In this document: positions 55,300 through 64,000 of the stretch, one piece after another | Position numbering within the stretch: position 1 is the stretch's first letter | Layout: every line of letters begins with the position of its first letter | Origin: Leptospira ryugenii | Lineage (GTDB): Bacteria; Spirochaetota; Leptospiria; Leptospirales; Leptospiraceae | Direction: 5' to 3' | DNA: 64,000 bases | Assembly (NCBI RefSeq): GCF_003114855.1 | Contig: NZ_BFBB01000003.1 | Span: 685,077 to 749,076, forward strand | Notes under the pieces: generated by a model | Database searches by the model: none | Seen by the model: only the letters and a program-made list of their open reading frames with translations | What the model was told of the DNA's origin: nothing | Translations under genes and position numbers: made by a program

Positions 55300-58097
55300 A
55301 CCGTCTTCTCATCATCGATGGCCATGCCCTCGCGTTTAGAGCATACTTTGCTTTTGCCGCCTCCCAACTAAAAAATTCATTAACGGGAGCGCCCAGTGGT
55401 GCTGTTTTTGGATTCTGGCGTATGCTCTTTAAACTGCTACAAGATGAAAAAGTATCGCATATTGCCTTCACTTTTGATCCTGGCACCAGACTCCAAAGGA
55501 ATGATCTCTACGAACCGTATAAGGCGCAGAGAAAGCCAATGCCAGAGGATTTAAAGCCTCAATTAAGAGAAATTTATGAAATGATATCACAACTCGGATT
55601 TCCCATGTACAAAATGGACGGAATTGAAGCAGATGATATCATTGGATCACTTTGTAAAAAATTTAAGAAGGAATTCGATCAAATCGTTATCCTCTCTTCC
55701 GATAAAGATCTCTATCAAATTCTTGATTCCAACATACACATGTTACGCGGCAAAAAAGGTGTTTCAGAGTTTGAGCATATTGATCCGGAATGGGTAAAGA
55801 CAAACATTGGCATCACCAAAGAACAGGTGCCAGATTACATGGGATTGGTTGGCGATACCTCAGATAATATACCTGGCGTAAAAGGTGTGGGAGAAAAAGG
55901 TGCTTCCACCCTAATCCAAGAATTTGGGAACCTTGAGACTATCTATAAAAAAATAGACCAAGTAAAAAACAAAGGTCTTGTAGATAAGCTTATTGCGGAC
56001 AAGGAAAATGCCTTTCTCTCCAGAAAGTTAGCTACCATTGTTACCGATTTAAAACTCGAGATCAAAAAAAATGACTTAAAGTTACCAAATTATTTTGAAA
56101 AAGAAAAGGTCGATTATTTCAAAACAAAAGGTTATAACGTATTACATAGAGATTTAGCAAAGCAAGCGGGGATTCCGATCGAAGAATCAAAAGATGCACC
56201 TGCAAAAAAATCCAAAAAGAAAAAAGAAGATACCAACACAGATGAAATAAGCGACAAAGCTGATTCTCAAGAAATCAAATCACTCAGCAAAGAGCAAAAC
56301 TACACAAGAATCAAAACCTTAGATGAATTAAAAAAATTAGTTAAAAAATTAGAAGATAAAAAAACGATCTGTATTGACACAGAGACAACATCTACTGATC
56401 CGATGTTAGCCGAACTTCTGGGCCTTTCTTTTTCCTTCCGAGCCAATGAAGCCTATTACATTGCACTTTCCCATCCCGATTCTATCTTTTCGCATACCTT
56501 GCCTAAGTGGGATGAAGTTAGACCTATCCTTCAACCAATTTTAGAATCCGAGTCCATAGCAAAGATTGGACAAAATATCAAATATGACCTGCTTGTTCTA
56601 AAGAACCATGGCATAGACTTAAAAGGTATCAGTTTTGATACAATGATTGCTTCTTATATCCTAAAACCGGGAGAGAGACGATACAACATGGATGATCTAG
56701 CTTTGGATTATCTAAATTATAAAACAATAAGTTATGAAGACTTAGTGGGTACGGGCAAAAAGAAGCAGAATCTGTATGATGTTAACCCGGATGATGTATC
56801 CAATTATGCCTGCGAGGATGCGGACATTACCTTTCAACTTTATGAAATCCTCTCGAAGAAAATCAAGGCCGAGGATAAAGCAAATATATATAATAAGATA
56901 GAACATCCTCTACTCTTTGTTCTAGCAAAGATGGAATCACAAGGAGTACTTGTACAAGCAGATTATTTTCAAAACTTATCCAAGATCTTCGATGAAAAGA
57001 TAAAAGAACATCAGAAAAATATTCACTTCTATGCAGGAAGAGAATTCAATGTCAATTCAACCAAAGAATTACAGATTGTACTCTTCGAAGACTTGCGATT
57101 GCCAGCAGAAAAAAAGACCCAGACTGGTTTCTCTACAGATCATTCCGTACTTGAGTCTCTCATTGGCACACATCCGATCATCGATGATCTTTTAGCACTG
57201 AGAAAATTTGCAAAATTAAAATCAACCTACTCAGACTCTTTGCCAAGTTTGATCCATCCAAAATCTGGAAGGATACATACAAGCTACAACCAAACGATAG
57301 CCGCTACAGGTAGATTATCATCGACAAACCCAAATTTACAAAATATACCTATAAAAGATGAAGAAGGTAGATGGCTACGAAAGGGATTCATAGCCAGCAA
57401 AGGATTTGAAATCCTTTCTTTGGATTATAGCCAAATCGAATTGCGCATTATGGCTCATTTTTCAAAAGACAAACAAATGATAGATGCCTACCAAAAGGGC
57501 ATTGACATACACCGAAGAACTGCGGCAGCTCTCTATTCGGTAAAAGAAGCGGATGTCACCTCAGAGATGAGAAACAAAGCCAAAATCATCAACTTCTCTG
57601 TGATATATGGAGTCACCTCCTTCGGACTTTCTAACCAATTGAAAGTTTCGAGAAAAGAAGCAAAGGAGTTCATTGATCGTTACTTTGCACAGTATACGGG
57701 AGTTTCTCGTTATATGGAAGAGATGGTAGATTTCTGTAAAGATAAAGGCTATGTCGAGACCTTATTAGGTAGAAAAAGGTTTCTACCAGATATCAACTCT
57801 AGCAATCGTATGGCGGTAGAACAAGCCAAACGAATCGCAATCAATTCTCCCATCCAAGGAACTTCTGCAGACATGATCAAAATTGCCATGATCAATATCC
57901 AAAAACGCATTGAAGAAGAAAACTGGACATCTAGAATTATATTACAAGTTCATGACGAGCTCGTCTTTGAAGTTCCGAAATCAGAAAAGAAAGAATTTTT
58001 TGACATGGCCAAGAAAGAGATGGAAACAGCCCTTCCACTCTCTGTGCCTATTACCGTAGAAGGTAAATTTGGATCCAACTGGGATGAGGCTCATTAA
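55296..58097 (+). CDS. polA: DNA polymerase I
   Basis: The 933-residue repair/replication polymerase has all three domains. Residues 1-290: 5' nuclease (LIIDGHALAFRAYFAF, EADDIIGSL, GDTSDNIPGVKGVG). A Lys-rich linker (about 305-320). Residues about 345-530: 3'-5' exonuclease with ICIDTETTSTD and ACEDADITF, so proofreading residues are present. Residues about 540-933: polymerase with RLSSTNPNLQNIPI, DYSQIELRIMAH, RNKAKIINFSVIYG and QVHDELVFE. The ATG overlaps the glycosyltransferase stop. Confidence 0.97.
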   Translation: MNRLLIIDGHALAFRAYFAFAASQLKNSLTGAPSGAVFGFWRMLFKLLQDEKVSHIAFTFDPGTRLQRNDLYEPYKAQRKPMPEDLKPQLREIYEMISQLGFPMYKMDGIEADDIIGSLCKKFKKEFDQIVILSSDKDLYQILDSNIHMLRGKKGVSEFEHIDPEWVKTNIGITKEQVPDYMGLVGDTSDNIPGVKGVGEKGASTLIQEFGNLETIYKKIDQVKNKGLVDKLIADKENAFLSRKLATIVTDLKLEIKKNDLKLPNYFEKEKVDYFKTKGYNVLHRDLAKQAGIPIEESKDAPAKKSKKKKEDTNTDEISDKADSQEIKSLSKEQNYTRIKTLDELKKLVKKLEDKKTICIDTETTSTDPMLAELLGLSFSFRANEAYYIALSHPDSIFSHTLPKWDEVRPILQPILESESIAKIGQNIKYDLLVLKNHGIDLKGISFDTMIASYILKPGERRYNMDDLALDYLNYKTISYEDLVGTGKKKQNLYDVNPDDVSNYACEDADITFQLYEILSKKIKAEDKANIYNKIEHPLLFVLAKMESQGVLVQADYFQNLSKIFDEKIKEHQKNIHFYAGREFNVNSTKELQIVLFEDLRLPAEKKTQTGFSTDHSVLESLIGTHPIIDDLLALRKFAKLKSTYSDSLPSLIHPKSGRIHTSYNQTIAATGRLSSTNPNLQNIPIKDEEGRWLRKGFIASKGFEILSLDYSQIELRIMAHFSKDKQMIDAYQKGIDIHRRTAAALYSVKEADVTSEMRNKAKIINFSVIYGVTSFGLSNQLKVSRKEAKEFIDRYFAQYTGVSRYMEEMVDFCKDKGYVETLLGRKRFLPDINSSNRMAVEQAKRIAINSPIQGTSADMIKIAMINIQKRIEEENWTSRIILQVHDELVFEVPKSEKKEFFDMAKKEMETALPLSVPITVEGKFGSNWDEAH

Positions 58098-58154
58098 GTC
58101 TCTTATTTTAAAATTTACCGGAATGTCATAAGTCTGTAACCAAGGAGGATTATC

Positions 58155-58964
58155 TTGAAACCAAGAAAAAAGAAGGATAAATCCTCTATGAAAGCAAATA
58201 CACCAATCGCCAAAAAAGAAAGAGTCCTCGAGGTTCGCCTCGCTGAAAATCAACTAGAGATCGAACGAGCTTTAGCTCTTCGCTATGATGTTTTCAACTT
58301 AGAAATGGGAGAAGGATTGCCTCAATCCTCAGCTACTCGCAAAGACAGAGATGAATATGATTTATATTGTAATCATCTTATCGTTATCGATAAATCGAGT
58401 GAAAATAAGATTGTTGGTACATACCGCATTTTAACTCGAAAAAATGCAAAAGAAGGAGTTGGTTTTTACAGCGAAAACGAATTTGATATCACTTCCATTT
58501 ATAACTTACCTGACGAAATTGCAGAGGTTGGAAGAAGCTGTGTTCACCCTGATTATAGAGATGGATCTGTAATCTCATTATTGTGGCAAGGCCTTGCTGA
58601 ATTTATGATCAAACAAAACGTACGCTATCTCATGGGTTGCGGGTCGATTCACTCTACAGATGCGGCAGTGGCATCACAATCCTATGCATTTTTAAAAGCA
58701 AAGGATGCAATTGCTCCAGAAGAATTTAGAGTTTTCCCAAATCCTGATTATGTTTTAAAAGGATTTGATAGCGAATTTAAAATCGAAGATTTAAAAGAAA
58801 TTTCAAAAAATATACCTCCACTTTTGAAAGGTTATATGAGATTGGGTGCTAAAATATGTGGCTTTCCAGCGCTCGATTCGGTTTTTGGTACTACAGACGT
58901 GTTCATTCTCTTTGATAGAAAAGAAATTACCGAGAGATACGCAAAACACTATTTGAGTACATGA
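58155..58964 (+). CDS. OlsB-like GNAT acyltransferase
   Basis: The 269-residue protein belongs to the Acetyltransf_5/OlsB group (ornithine-lipid N-acyltransferase and 'hemolysin-like' proteins): [67 protein letters not shown] and [10 protein letters not shown]. OlsB transfers a 3-hydroxyacyl group from ACP to ornithine. Substrate is unconfirmed. The TTG start has GGAGGA six bases earlier; an ATG 11 codons on is possible. Overlaps the PiT-like gene by 4 bases. Confidence 0.85.
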   Translation: MKPRKKKDKSSMKANTPIAKKERVLEVRLAENQLEIERALALRYDVFNLEMGEGLPQSSATRKDRDEYDLYCNHLIVIDKSSENKIVGTYRILTRKNAKEGVGFYSENEFDITSIYNLPDEIAEVGRSCVHPDYRDGSVISLLWQGLAEFMIKQNVRYLMGCGSIHSTDAAVASQSYAFLKAKDAIAPEEFRVFPNPDYVLKGFDSEFKIEDLKEISKNIPPLLKGYMRLGAKICGFPALDSVFGTTDVFILFDRKEITERYAKHYLST

Positions 58965-60100
58965 TTGAACCAAAGGATATAGACTACCAACATCCTAGCC
59001 TTAAGGACCAAGTTCGTTTCTTTTTAGGAACACTTTTGTTGGTAAGTCTGATTTGCTTTGGCTATTGGTTTGGATTTCCTAAATATTGGCTGGGCTGGCT
59101 ATCCTTTGCGATAGCCGCCTTTTCCGTAGCTGGCAATGATGCCGTCCAGACTGTTGGCACGTTTATCGAGAGCAAAAAATCGGTCCATTGGTTCCAAAAA
59201 CTTACAGTCCTTGGTTCCTTACTGGTTATTGTTCATCTGTTCGCTTGGATCAGCGACCACGGCGAGATTCATTTCCAAAGATTAGAGAACATCCCAGAAA
59301 CTCAAAACTTCAATCTCATACAACTTTTAGCACCTGTTATATTGGTTGTGATCACAAGGCTCCGCGCTCCTGTTTCCACCACTTTTCTTGTATTGGGCTT
59401 ATTCGGTGGTCAAACAATAGAAAAAATGCTCACCAAATCCTTCTTTGGTTATGGTCTGGCCTTTTTGATTGCTATTTTTGTATGGGCCATACTTGCAAAA
59501 CTAGACCCACATGAATACAACGAAGAGCATGTCCCAGAGCCAAAAGCAGAGTTGAAATGGTCGAGACTCCAATGGCTATCCACAATGTATCTTTGGATTG
59601 CTTGGCTTTTGCAAGACACAGCAAACATCGCTGTCTTTCTTCCGCGAAAACTCAGTGCCTTGGAATTTGTGTCTGCCATTACCGTCATTCTCCTAGCCTT
59701 ACTAGTTATCTTTCGTACCAACGGCGGTACCATCCAAGAGGTTGTTTCAGAAAAATCCGACATCAAATGGTCCAAGGCAGCGACCATCGTTGATTTGGTC
59801 TATGGATCTATTTTATTTCTCTTCCAATACATGAGTTCCGTGCCGATGTCCACGACCTGGGTATTTTTGGGACTGCTAGCAGGTCGAGAGATCATTCTAA
59901 ACGTTTTAACATACCGAGACCTGCCCTACCTCGATACCTTCCGAAAAGTAGCCAAAGACGTCTTCCTCGCAACCTTGGGACTACTCATCAGCCTATTTAT
60001 CTTTTACCTTTCTTCTGTTCTCTACCCCGATTCCCAGAGTGCCCACAGTGCCTTCTTTCCTAGGAGCGAGGGCTACCAATTATCTCCCGAACGAAAGTAA
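58961..60100 (+). CDS. PiT-like (phosphate transporter-related) membrane protein, divergent
   Basis: The 379-residue protein has about ten transmembrane helices and two degenerate repeats of the PiT motifs: [16 protein letters not shown] with [16 protein letters not shown], and [12 protein letters not shown] with [15 protein letters not shown]. PiT proteins carry phosphate with H+ or Na+ and need GANDxxN in each repeat. Here the second is LQDTAN, so transport of phosphate is uncertain. The large cytoplasmic loop of PiT is short. Confidence 0.75.
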   Translation: MIEPKDIDYQHPSLKDQVRFFLGTLLLVSLICFGYWFGFPKYWLGWLSFAIAAFSVAGNDAVQTVGTFIESKKSVHWFQKLTVLGSLLVIVHLFAWISDHGEIHFQRLENIPETQNFNLIQLLAPVILVVITRLRAPVSTTFLVLGLFGGQTIEKMLTKSFFGYGLAFLIAIFVWAILAKLDPHEYNEEHVPEPKAELKWSRLQWLSTMYLWIAWLLQDTANIAVFLPRKLSALEFVSAITVILLALLVIFRTNGGTIQEVVSEKSDIKWSKAATIVDLVYGSILFLFQYMSSVPMSTTWVFLGLLAGREIILNVLTYRDLPYLDTFRKVAKDVFLATLGLLISLFIFYLSSVLYPDSQSAHSAFFPRSEGYQLSPERK

Positions 60101-60142
60101 AAATCCTTTACCTCCTATCCACTGTCACCAGACTGTCAGAGA

Positions 60143-60157
60143 TGAGATTGATTCTCA
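60143..60157. promoter_or_regulatory. Fur-family box candidate upstream of hemO
   Basis: TGAGATTGATTCTCA matches the 7-1-7 Fur consensus TGATAATnATTATCA in 11 of 14 positions and is nearly palindromic. It ends 22 bases before the hemO ATG, with AAAGGAG following at 60166. Iron repression of hemO is therefore likely. Confidence 0.55.
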
Positions 60158-60179
60158 GTCGTTTTAAAGGAGAAATACA

Positions 60180-60854
60180 ATGTCCATAGCCTTAATGCTT
60201 CGCGAAGGCACCGCTGAAAAACACCAGGAGACAGAAAGAGTTCCCTACCTTCGGGCAATCTTCCGAGGTGGATTGGATCCGCAGACCTATGCCTACCAAT
60301 TGGAAGCCTTCCATTCCATCTACCAAGTCATGGAAACTCTTTTTGATTCTCACAAATCGAATCCCGTACTATCCAAGGTCTATTACACAGAACTCTATAG
60401 AACCAAGGCCATCGAAGAGGATCTTTCATTCTTTGAAAAAAAGTTCAATACCAAAAGGCGAGGTTCCATCACCCCAAAAACAAAGGCCTACACGAGCCAC
60501 ATTGAAGAAGTAGCCAAAACAAAACCTTATCTCCTCAGTGCACAGTCTTACGTTCGTTATTTGGGTGATTTGTCAGGCGGACAGGCAATTAAAAAAGTAA
60601 TCGCAAAAACCTTTCAACTAGAGGGCAATGAGGGCACTGCTTTTTATGAATTTCCAGCCATTCAGGACCACCAAGCATTTAAAGGAATCTACCGAAAGGC
60701 CTTGGACGAGCTAGATCTAGACGAGACTCAAAAAGGAGAACTTTTAGAAGAGGCAAAAGTTGTTTTCGATCTGAACAAAGATTTATTTATAGAACTAGAA
60801 GCAGATCTAAAACAAAACATCGGCAACGAAAGATTTTTAGCTTTGGTTCCATAG
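60180..60854 (+). CDS. hemO: Heme oxygenase
   Basis: HemO opens haem to biliverdin, CO and Fe2+. The 224-residue protein has proximal ligand His15 in TAEKHQETE and the distal-helix signature YLGDLSGGQ with conserved Gly residues. Pathogenic Leptospira need HemO to use host haem as an iron source; saprophytes carry it too. AAAGGAG precedes the ATG. It is followed closely by an MFS transporter. Confidence 0.95.
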   Translation: MSIALMLREGTAEKHQETERVPYLRAIFRGGLDPQTYAYQLEAFHSIYQVMETLFDSHKSNPVLSKVYYTELYRTKAIEEDLSFFEKKFNTKRRGSITPKTKAYTSHIEEVAKTKPYLLSAQSYVRYLGDLSGGQAIKKVIAKTFQLEGNEGTAFYEFPAIQDHQAFKGIYRKALDELDLDETQKGELLEEAKVVFDLNKDLFIELEADLKQNIGNERFLALVP

Positions 60855-60867
60855 GATATAAGAGGCA

Positions 60868-62121
60868 TTGAGCTTTCCCTTCACATTGGTAACACTAGTA
60901 TTCCTTTCCATGGTACCTGTCACTATGCTTGTACCTGTGGTAAAGGATATTGTAAAAGACCGACTTCTAGGTACAAACTATGAAGTTGCCTACTTCACCA
61001 GTATTCCAATGTTGGGAAGCTTTTTGTTTGGCCCAGTTGCTGGTATACTTTCCGATAAATTCCAAAATAGAAAGTATTTGATTGCCTGTTTTTGTTTCAT
61101 CGATGCATTCCTTTTCTATTCACTTACATTAGTTCATGACTTAAATGTATTTCTTTGGTTAAGATTTTTTGAAGGTGCGGCTCATATTTTCATCATCGGC
61201 CTTCTTTTAAGTTCTGCAGCCGACATTGAAAATGATCCATCAAACCAGCGTTATTATGGCAAAGGTGTATTGATGGGAGTCACGGGAATGTTTTTGTCCC
61301 TAGGAGGCGCCTTTGGTATGCCACTTGGTATTTTGGGACGCAAAAATCCACTCATTCCATTTTATGTTGGTTCGGCTATCTTAGTTTTCATAGGTTTAGC
61401 TAGTCTTTTATTGTTAAAGGATGGCAAGATCCACAAAGAGCGTAAGTTTAAATTCTCATTGCTGTTAGTGGCAGCTAAGGAAAACCCTTACTTGATCATA
61501 CCATTTTTATTCAATTTCATTGATCGTTTCACTGTCGGTTTTTTTATGTCTTCGTTTAACATACATTTGCGCGAGAACCTAGGATTCAATGCTGGAATTT
61601 CAGGATTGTTTATGGGATTGGTTTTATTCCCTATGTCGCTCCTATCCTATCCCGCCGCGATATTATCTCGAAAAACAGGCATTTTGCCTTTAGTACTTGC
61701 TGGGTCTCTCTTTTATGGAATCTTTTTGGGCTTTGCTGGCACAACGAATGATTTTTGGCTTTTACTCACTTATCTAGTGTTATGTGGGATAGGGGCGGGA
61801 GTGATGTTTGTACCGTCCATGATGTTAGCAAGCCGAATGTCAAAACCTGGGCTCACGGCAACGACCATGGCGGCCTTTACTGGTGTAGGATCATTGGGTT
61901 TTATGTTTGGACCTCTAGCATCGGTCAATTTACAATCATATTTAGAATTTAAACTTGGTTCTCAATATTCTTTTCCTGTTCTTTCTTTTTCATTTGGGTT
62001 TTTAGAGATTCTACTCGTTCTTTTAACGGTTCCATTTTTTCATAAAATATTACAAAAAATGAAGAATCGGCAGTTGGAAAGGGAAGAGATATCACTTGCC
62101 AATTCTCCAAACTTATTTTAA
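60868..62121 (+). CDS. MFS transporter
   Basis: The 417-residue protein has about twelve transmembrane helices in two six-helix halves. The loop between helices 2 and 3 reads GPVAGILSDKFQNRKYLI, the MFS motif A. The TTG start follows AAGAGG by two bases. It lies 13 bases after hemO and is probably co-transcribed, so export or uptake linked to haem or iron use (for example biliverdin or siderophore) is an inference from position. Confidence 0.88.
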   Translation: MSFPFTLVTLVFLSMVPVTMLVPVVKDIVKDRLLGTNYEVAYFTSIPMLGSFLFGPVAGILSDKFQNRKYLIACFCFIDAFLFYSLTLVHDLNVFLWLRFFEGAAHIFIIGLLLSSAADIENDPSNQRYYGKGVLMGVTGMFLSLGGAFGMPLGILGRKNPLIPFYVGSAILVFIGLASLLLLKDGKIHKERKFKFSLLLVAAKENPYLIIPFLFNFIDRFTVGFFMSSFNIHLRENLGFNAGISGLFMGLVLFPMSLLSYPAAILSRKTGILPLVLAGSLFYGIFLGFAGTTNDFWLLLTYLVLCGIGAGVMFVPSMMLASRMSKPGLTATTMAAFTGVGSLGFMFGPLASVNLQSYLEFKLGSQYSFPVLSFSFGFLEILLVLLTVPFFHKILQKMKNRQLEREEISLANSPNLF

Positions 62122-62151
62122 AATAGAAACAAATCCAAAAAGAGGTGTCCA

Positions 62152-62520
62152 TTGAAAAGATACATTCTCATTTCCCTTTGTTTGTTTTCTCTATTAACAG
62201 TTGTTGCTTGTTCTTCTGGAAATAAGGTAACTTCTACCAGCACAAAAATTCATCCGCATACTGCTCTCAGAAAACTTGAGATCGATATGATCAAGGTCGG
62301 TGACAATTTAGTAAAAACAGAAGCTGTTGTCGGTAAACCCACTGAAAAGAGTTCTGATCCATCCGGTACAGTAATGGTGTGGTACTTTGCTGAGGACCAA
62401 GAAGTTCCAGAACAATACTATACCCTAAAGGAAAAGCCAGAAAAACCTGAAACCTATAAGTTTCTAAAACTGACTTTTGATCCCAAAAACAAAATTACGG
62501 CAAAAGATTTTAAACTTTAA
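62152..62520 (+). CDS. Small BamE/SmpA-like lipoprotein
   Basis: The 122-residue lipoprotein has lipobox TVVAC. The body IDMIKVGDNLVKTEAVVGKPTEKSSDPSG and VMVWYFAED resembles the SmpA/OmlA (BamE) fold: a short helix pair and a W-Y-F strand. BamE belongs to the outer-membrane assembly machine; this assignment is tentative. TTG start with AGAGGTG four bases earlier. Confidence 0.65.
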   Translation: MKRYILISLCLFSLLTVVACSSGNKVTSTSTKIHPHTALRKLEIDMIKVGDNLVKTEAVVGKPTEKSSDPSGTVMVWYFAEDQEVPEQYYTLKEKPEKPETYKFLKLTFDPKNKITAKDFKL

Positions 62521-63275
62521 TCCTCATCCTCTGATTCAGAGGGGGAAGCTGCAGGGAAAGGAAATCCTGGGAAACTGGTTTTTTCTTTCCCTTCTACGTC
62601 ATCGTCATACAAATCTAAGGTGGTGAAACCCAACAGGAAGTCTGCGATTTCCCCCACGTTGATGCCAAACCTACCTCCGCCGTACAAACCGGCCACAAAC
62701 TCAACATTCCATAAAAATCCATCGGGATAACCAAATGGCTTTTTATCTTCCTTAGGTAAATAGACCAAAAATTCTGTTTTGCCAGTTTGTTTCACTAGAT
62801 CATATGTGAGTTCTCTTTGGAACTTAGCTTTCTTTCTCTTTTTTCTATCTTTTACTGGATCGTTCCAAAAGACAAAGTAGCGCATTTTGTAACTTTTTAT
62901 ATTCGAACGATCATCTTCTGTGAGTGGGATTTTTTTTTCATCTACCATCCAATTGCCTTTCTCATCTTTTATTGGCTCGCCTGAGTGGAAGCTTTCGCCT
63001 CCCAAAAAAGTATAGACTAACTGTTGTGAGTGGTAAGAACCGACTTTGCCTGATCGTAGACCCCAACCTCTACCTAAATCTTTTTTTCCTAGTTCGCTTT
63101 CTCCACCTAAAAAGAGCAAACCCACCGGAATAGGCCCTACTTTTACAGCAGCTCCATACATCGGTGTCTCAGCTCCGATTGTTACAGTATCAAACAAATC
63201 GTTTTTCCGATTTTTCCAATAACTTGCACATTGAGTGAGGAAGAGGAAAGATAAAAGAAGTGCCCAAAATTGCAT
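62517..63275 (-). CDS. Lipoprotein of unknown function
   Basis: The 252-residue product begins with a lipoprotein signal peptide (ALLLSFLFLTQC). The body has a repeated glycine-aromatic pattern (GPIPVGLLFLGGES, LYGGGRFGINVG) and an acidic tail (DDDVEGKEK, SESEDED). I recognise no domain. The ATG at 63275 is chosen for the signal peptide; the open frame continues 54 codons upstream with no signal. Divergent from the WYL regulator across 64 bases. Confidence 0.68.
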   Translation of the reverse strand: MQFWALLLSFLFLTQCASYWKNRKNDLFDTVTIGAETPMYGAAVKVGPIPVGLLFLGGESELGKKDLGRGWGLRSGKVGSYHSQQLVYTFLGGESFHSGEPIKDEKGNWMVDEKKIPLTEDDRSNIKSYKMRYFVFWNDPVKDRKKRKKAKFQRELTYDLVKQTGKTEFLVYLPKEDKKPFGYPDGFLWNVEFVAGLYGGGRFGINVGEIADFLLGFTTLDLYDDDVEGKEKTSFPGFPFPAASPSESEDED

Positions 63276-63339
63276 TGTTTTCCAAGATTTAGGCTTTTCT
63301 ACTTTTCGGAACCAAAAAAAATGAAGCTGGAAAAGAGAA

Positions 63340-64000
63340 ATGAGTGAAGACTTGGATGAGGATTTCGATTTTTTAGATGTGAAAAAGATGAATGAGACGG
63401 AAGTGCGTCTGTTCAATCTACTTTTCAATCTAATCAAAGAACCAAAAGGGATTTCCTTCCAAAAGATCCGCCGCCTTCTCCCTAGACACTACCACAATGA
63501 AGATATAGAATCAGATCGAAAAAAACTCTATAGAGACTTAAATCAATTGAAGTCTCTTGGATTCAATATCAAGGTCTCTTCTTTTGGTTACCAATCAGAA
63601 GACCTATATCCATACTACATTGAAAAAGAGTCGGCAACACAAACTCTTCGTTTGGACGAATCCGAATTAAGATTTTTATCCTTACGACTTTCCCGAGAAG
63701 ACCTTTCGCAAGATGAAAATTTACGTTCACTCGCCCAAAAACTTTTTTATGGTCATCTGGATTTATTTCCTAAAGGTGCGAAACCATTCTCGGCACCTGC
63801 CTCTAAAAACAAAGAAGAGGAATCAAATCTTTCCAAAATTCTTCAAGCTCTCAAAGATAAACGGGCCATTTCAATCTTATATGGATGGGATACGAAAGAA
63901 AGGATCATAGAGCCGTATCGATTGATCCGCAAAAAAACAGAGGATGTCTATTTACTAGCTTATGATCGTGGCAAAAAAGAGATTAGGACGTTTGTTATCT
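63340..64000 (+). CDS. WYL-domain transcriptional regulator, partial at right edge
   Basis: The open frame from ATG 63340 runs to the window end (220 codons). Residues about 17-85 form a winged helix-turn-helix (VRLFNLLFNLIKEPKGISFQ, DIESDRKKLYRDLNQLKSLGF), as in DeoR/PafBC-type regulators. From about residue 170 a WYL domain begins (AISILYGW, RIIEPYRLIRKKTEDVYLLAYDR, KEIRTF). WYL domains sense ligands or single-stranded nucleic acid in several regulators. Target unknown; it may act on the divergent lipoprotein gene. Confidence 0.85.
   Translation, partial: MSEDLDEDFDFLDVKKMNETEVRLFNLLFNLIKEPKGISFQKIRRLLPRHYHNEDIESDRKKLYRDLNQLKSLGFNIKVSSFGYQSEDLYPYYIEKESATQTLRLDESELRFLSLRLSREDLSQDENLRSLAQKLFYGHLDLFPKGAKPFSAPASKNKEEESNLSKILQALKDKRAISILYGWDTKERIIEPYRLIRKKTEDVYLLAYDRGKKEIRTFVI

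Noticed and set aside
1..64000. tRNA, rRNA, CRISPR arrays, insertion sequences or prophage
   Set aside because: None was seen by eye: no tRNA cloverleaf in the intergenic gaps, no regularly spaced repeats, no transposase, integrase or phage structural gene.

Overview
The window is a dense bacterial chromosome segment: about 62 genes on both strands, short intergenic gaps, no rRNA or tRNA gene, no insertion sequence, prophage or CRISPR array. The gene content points to a spirochaete of the genus Leptospira, most likely an environmental or saprophytic lineage. Pointers are a HemO-type heme oxygenase, a bactofilin, many lipoproteins with relaxed lipoboxes, OmpL47-like and NADase-type glycan-binding domain proteins, TRL-family lipoproteins and frequent TTG start codons. 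The genus call is inference from gene families; the species cannot be told from the sequence alone.

Layout. 1-5.0 kb (minus): an operon of a PQQ-type beta-propeller, a membrane-anchored protein and a very large tubulin-like GTPase that runs off the left edge. 5.1-8.6 kb: an SH3-domain secreted protein, a zinc-phospholipase-C/S1-P1-like protein, a DUF2237 protein and a lipoprotein MsrA. 8.6-15.1 kb (minus): a GHKL-HDOD fusion regulator, a TRIC-type channel, a cupin, then a five-gene operon acpS - TPR - bactofilin - histidine kinase - SDR. 15.2-16.6 kb: an OmpL47-like protein and a small exported protein. 16.6-24.9 kb: a polyamine island, with potD-potA-potB-potC facing a divergent gabD-gabT-patD operon. 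This gives uptake of putrescine/spermidine and conversion of 4-aminobutanal through GABA to succinate. 24.9-26.1 kb: a soluble chemoreceptor with reversed domain order, with a start codon locked in a hairpin. 26-34.8 kb: a dihaem cytochrome c, a GST-like protein, cutA, a glycan-binding-type lectin, a DegT-like/ATP-grasp pair, avtA and a large two-TM protein of unknown role. 34.8-42.1 kb: a photolyase-like protein with permuted domains, a cation/Ca2+ exchanger, dprA, a TPR lipoprotein, rimI, an SDR and a DUF445 protein. 42.3-44.4 kb: three overlapping TRL-family lipoprotein paralogues and an outer-membrane barrel. 44.6-47.4 kb: a DoxX/MarR pair with clear palindromic operators, and a serine beta-lactamase-like lipoprotein. 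47.5-51 kb: a compact, divergent type IIA topoisomerase. 51-58.1 kb: lipoprotein, gltX, an anti-sigma-like ATPase, a glycosyltransferase and polA. 58.2-64 kb: an OlsB-like acyltransferase, a PiT-like transporter, hemO with a Fur-like box, an MFS transporter, two lipoproteins and the start of a WYL regulator.

Architecture. Genes are packed into short operons with ATGA-type overlaps. Eight of eleven convergent gene pairs overlap at their 3' ends, so few classical terminators are seen. The strongest candidates for poorly described biology are the tubulin-like operon, the reversed cytosolic Cache chemoreceptor with its hairpin-masked start, the DegT homologue without its PLP lysine paired with an ATP-grasp enzyme, the permuted photolyase-like protein and the TRL lipoprotein cluster.
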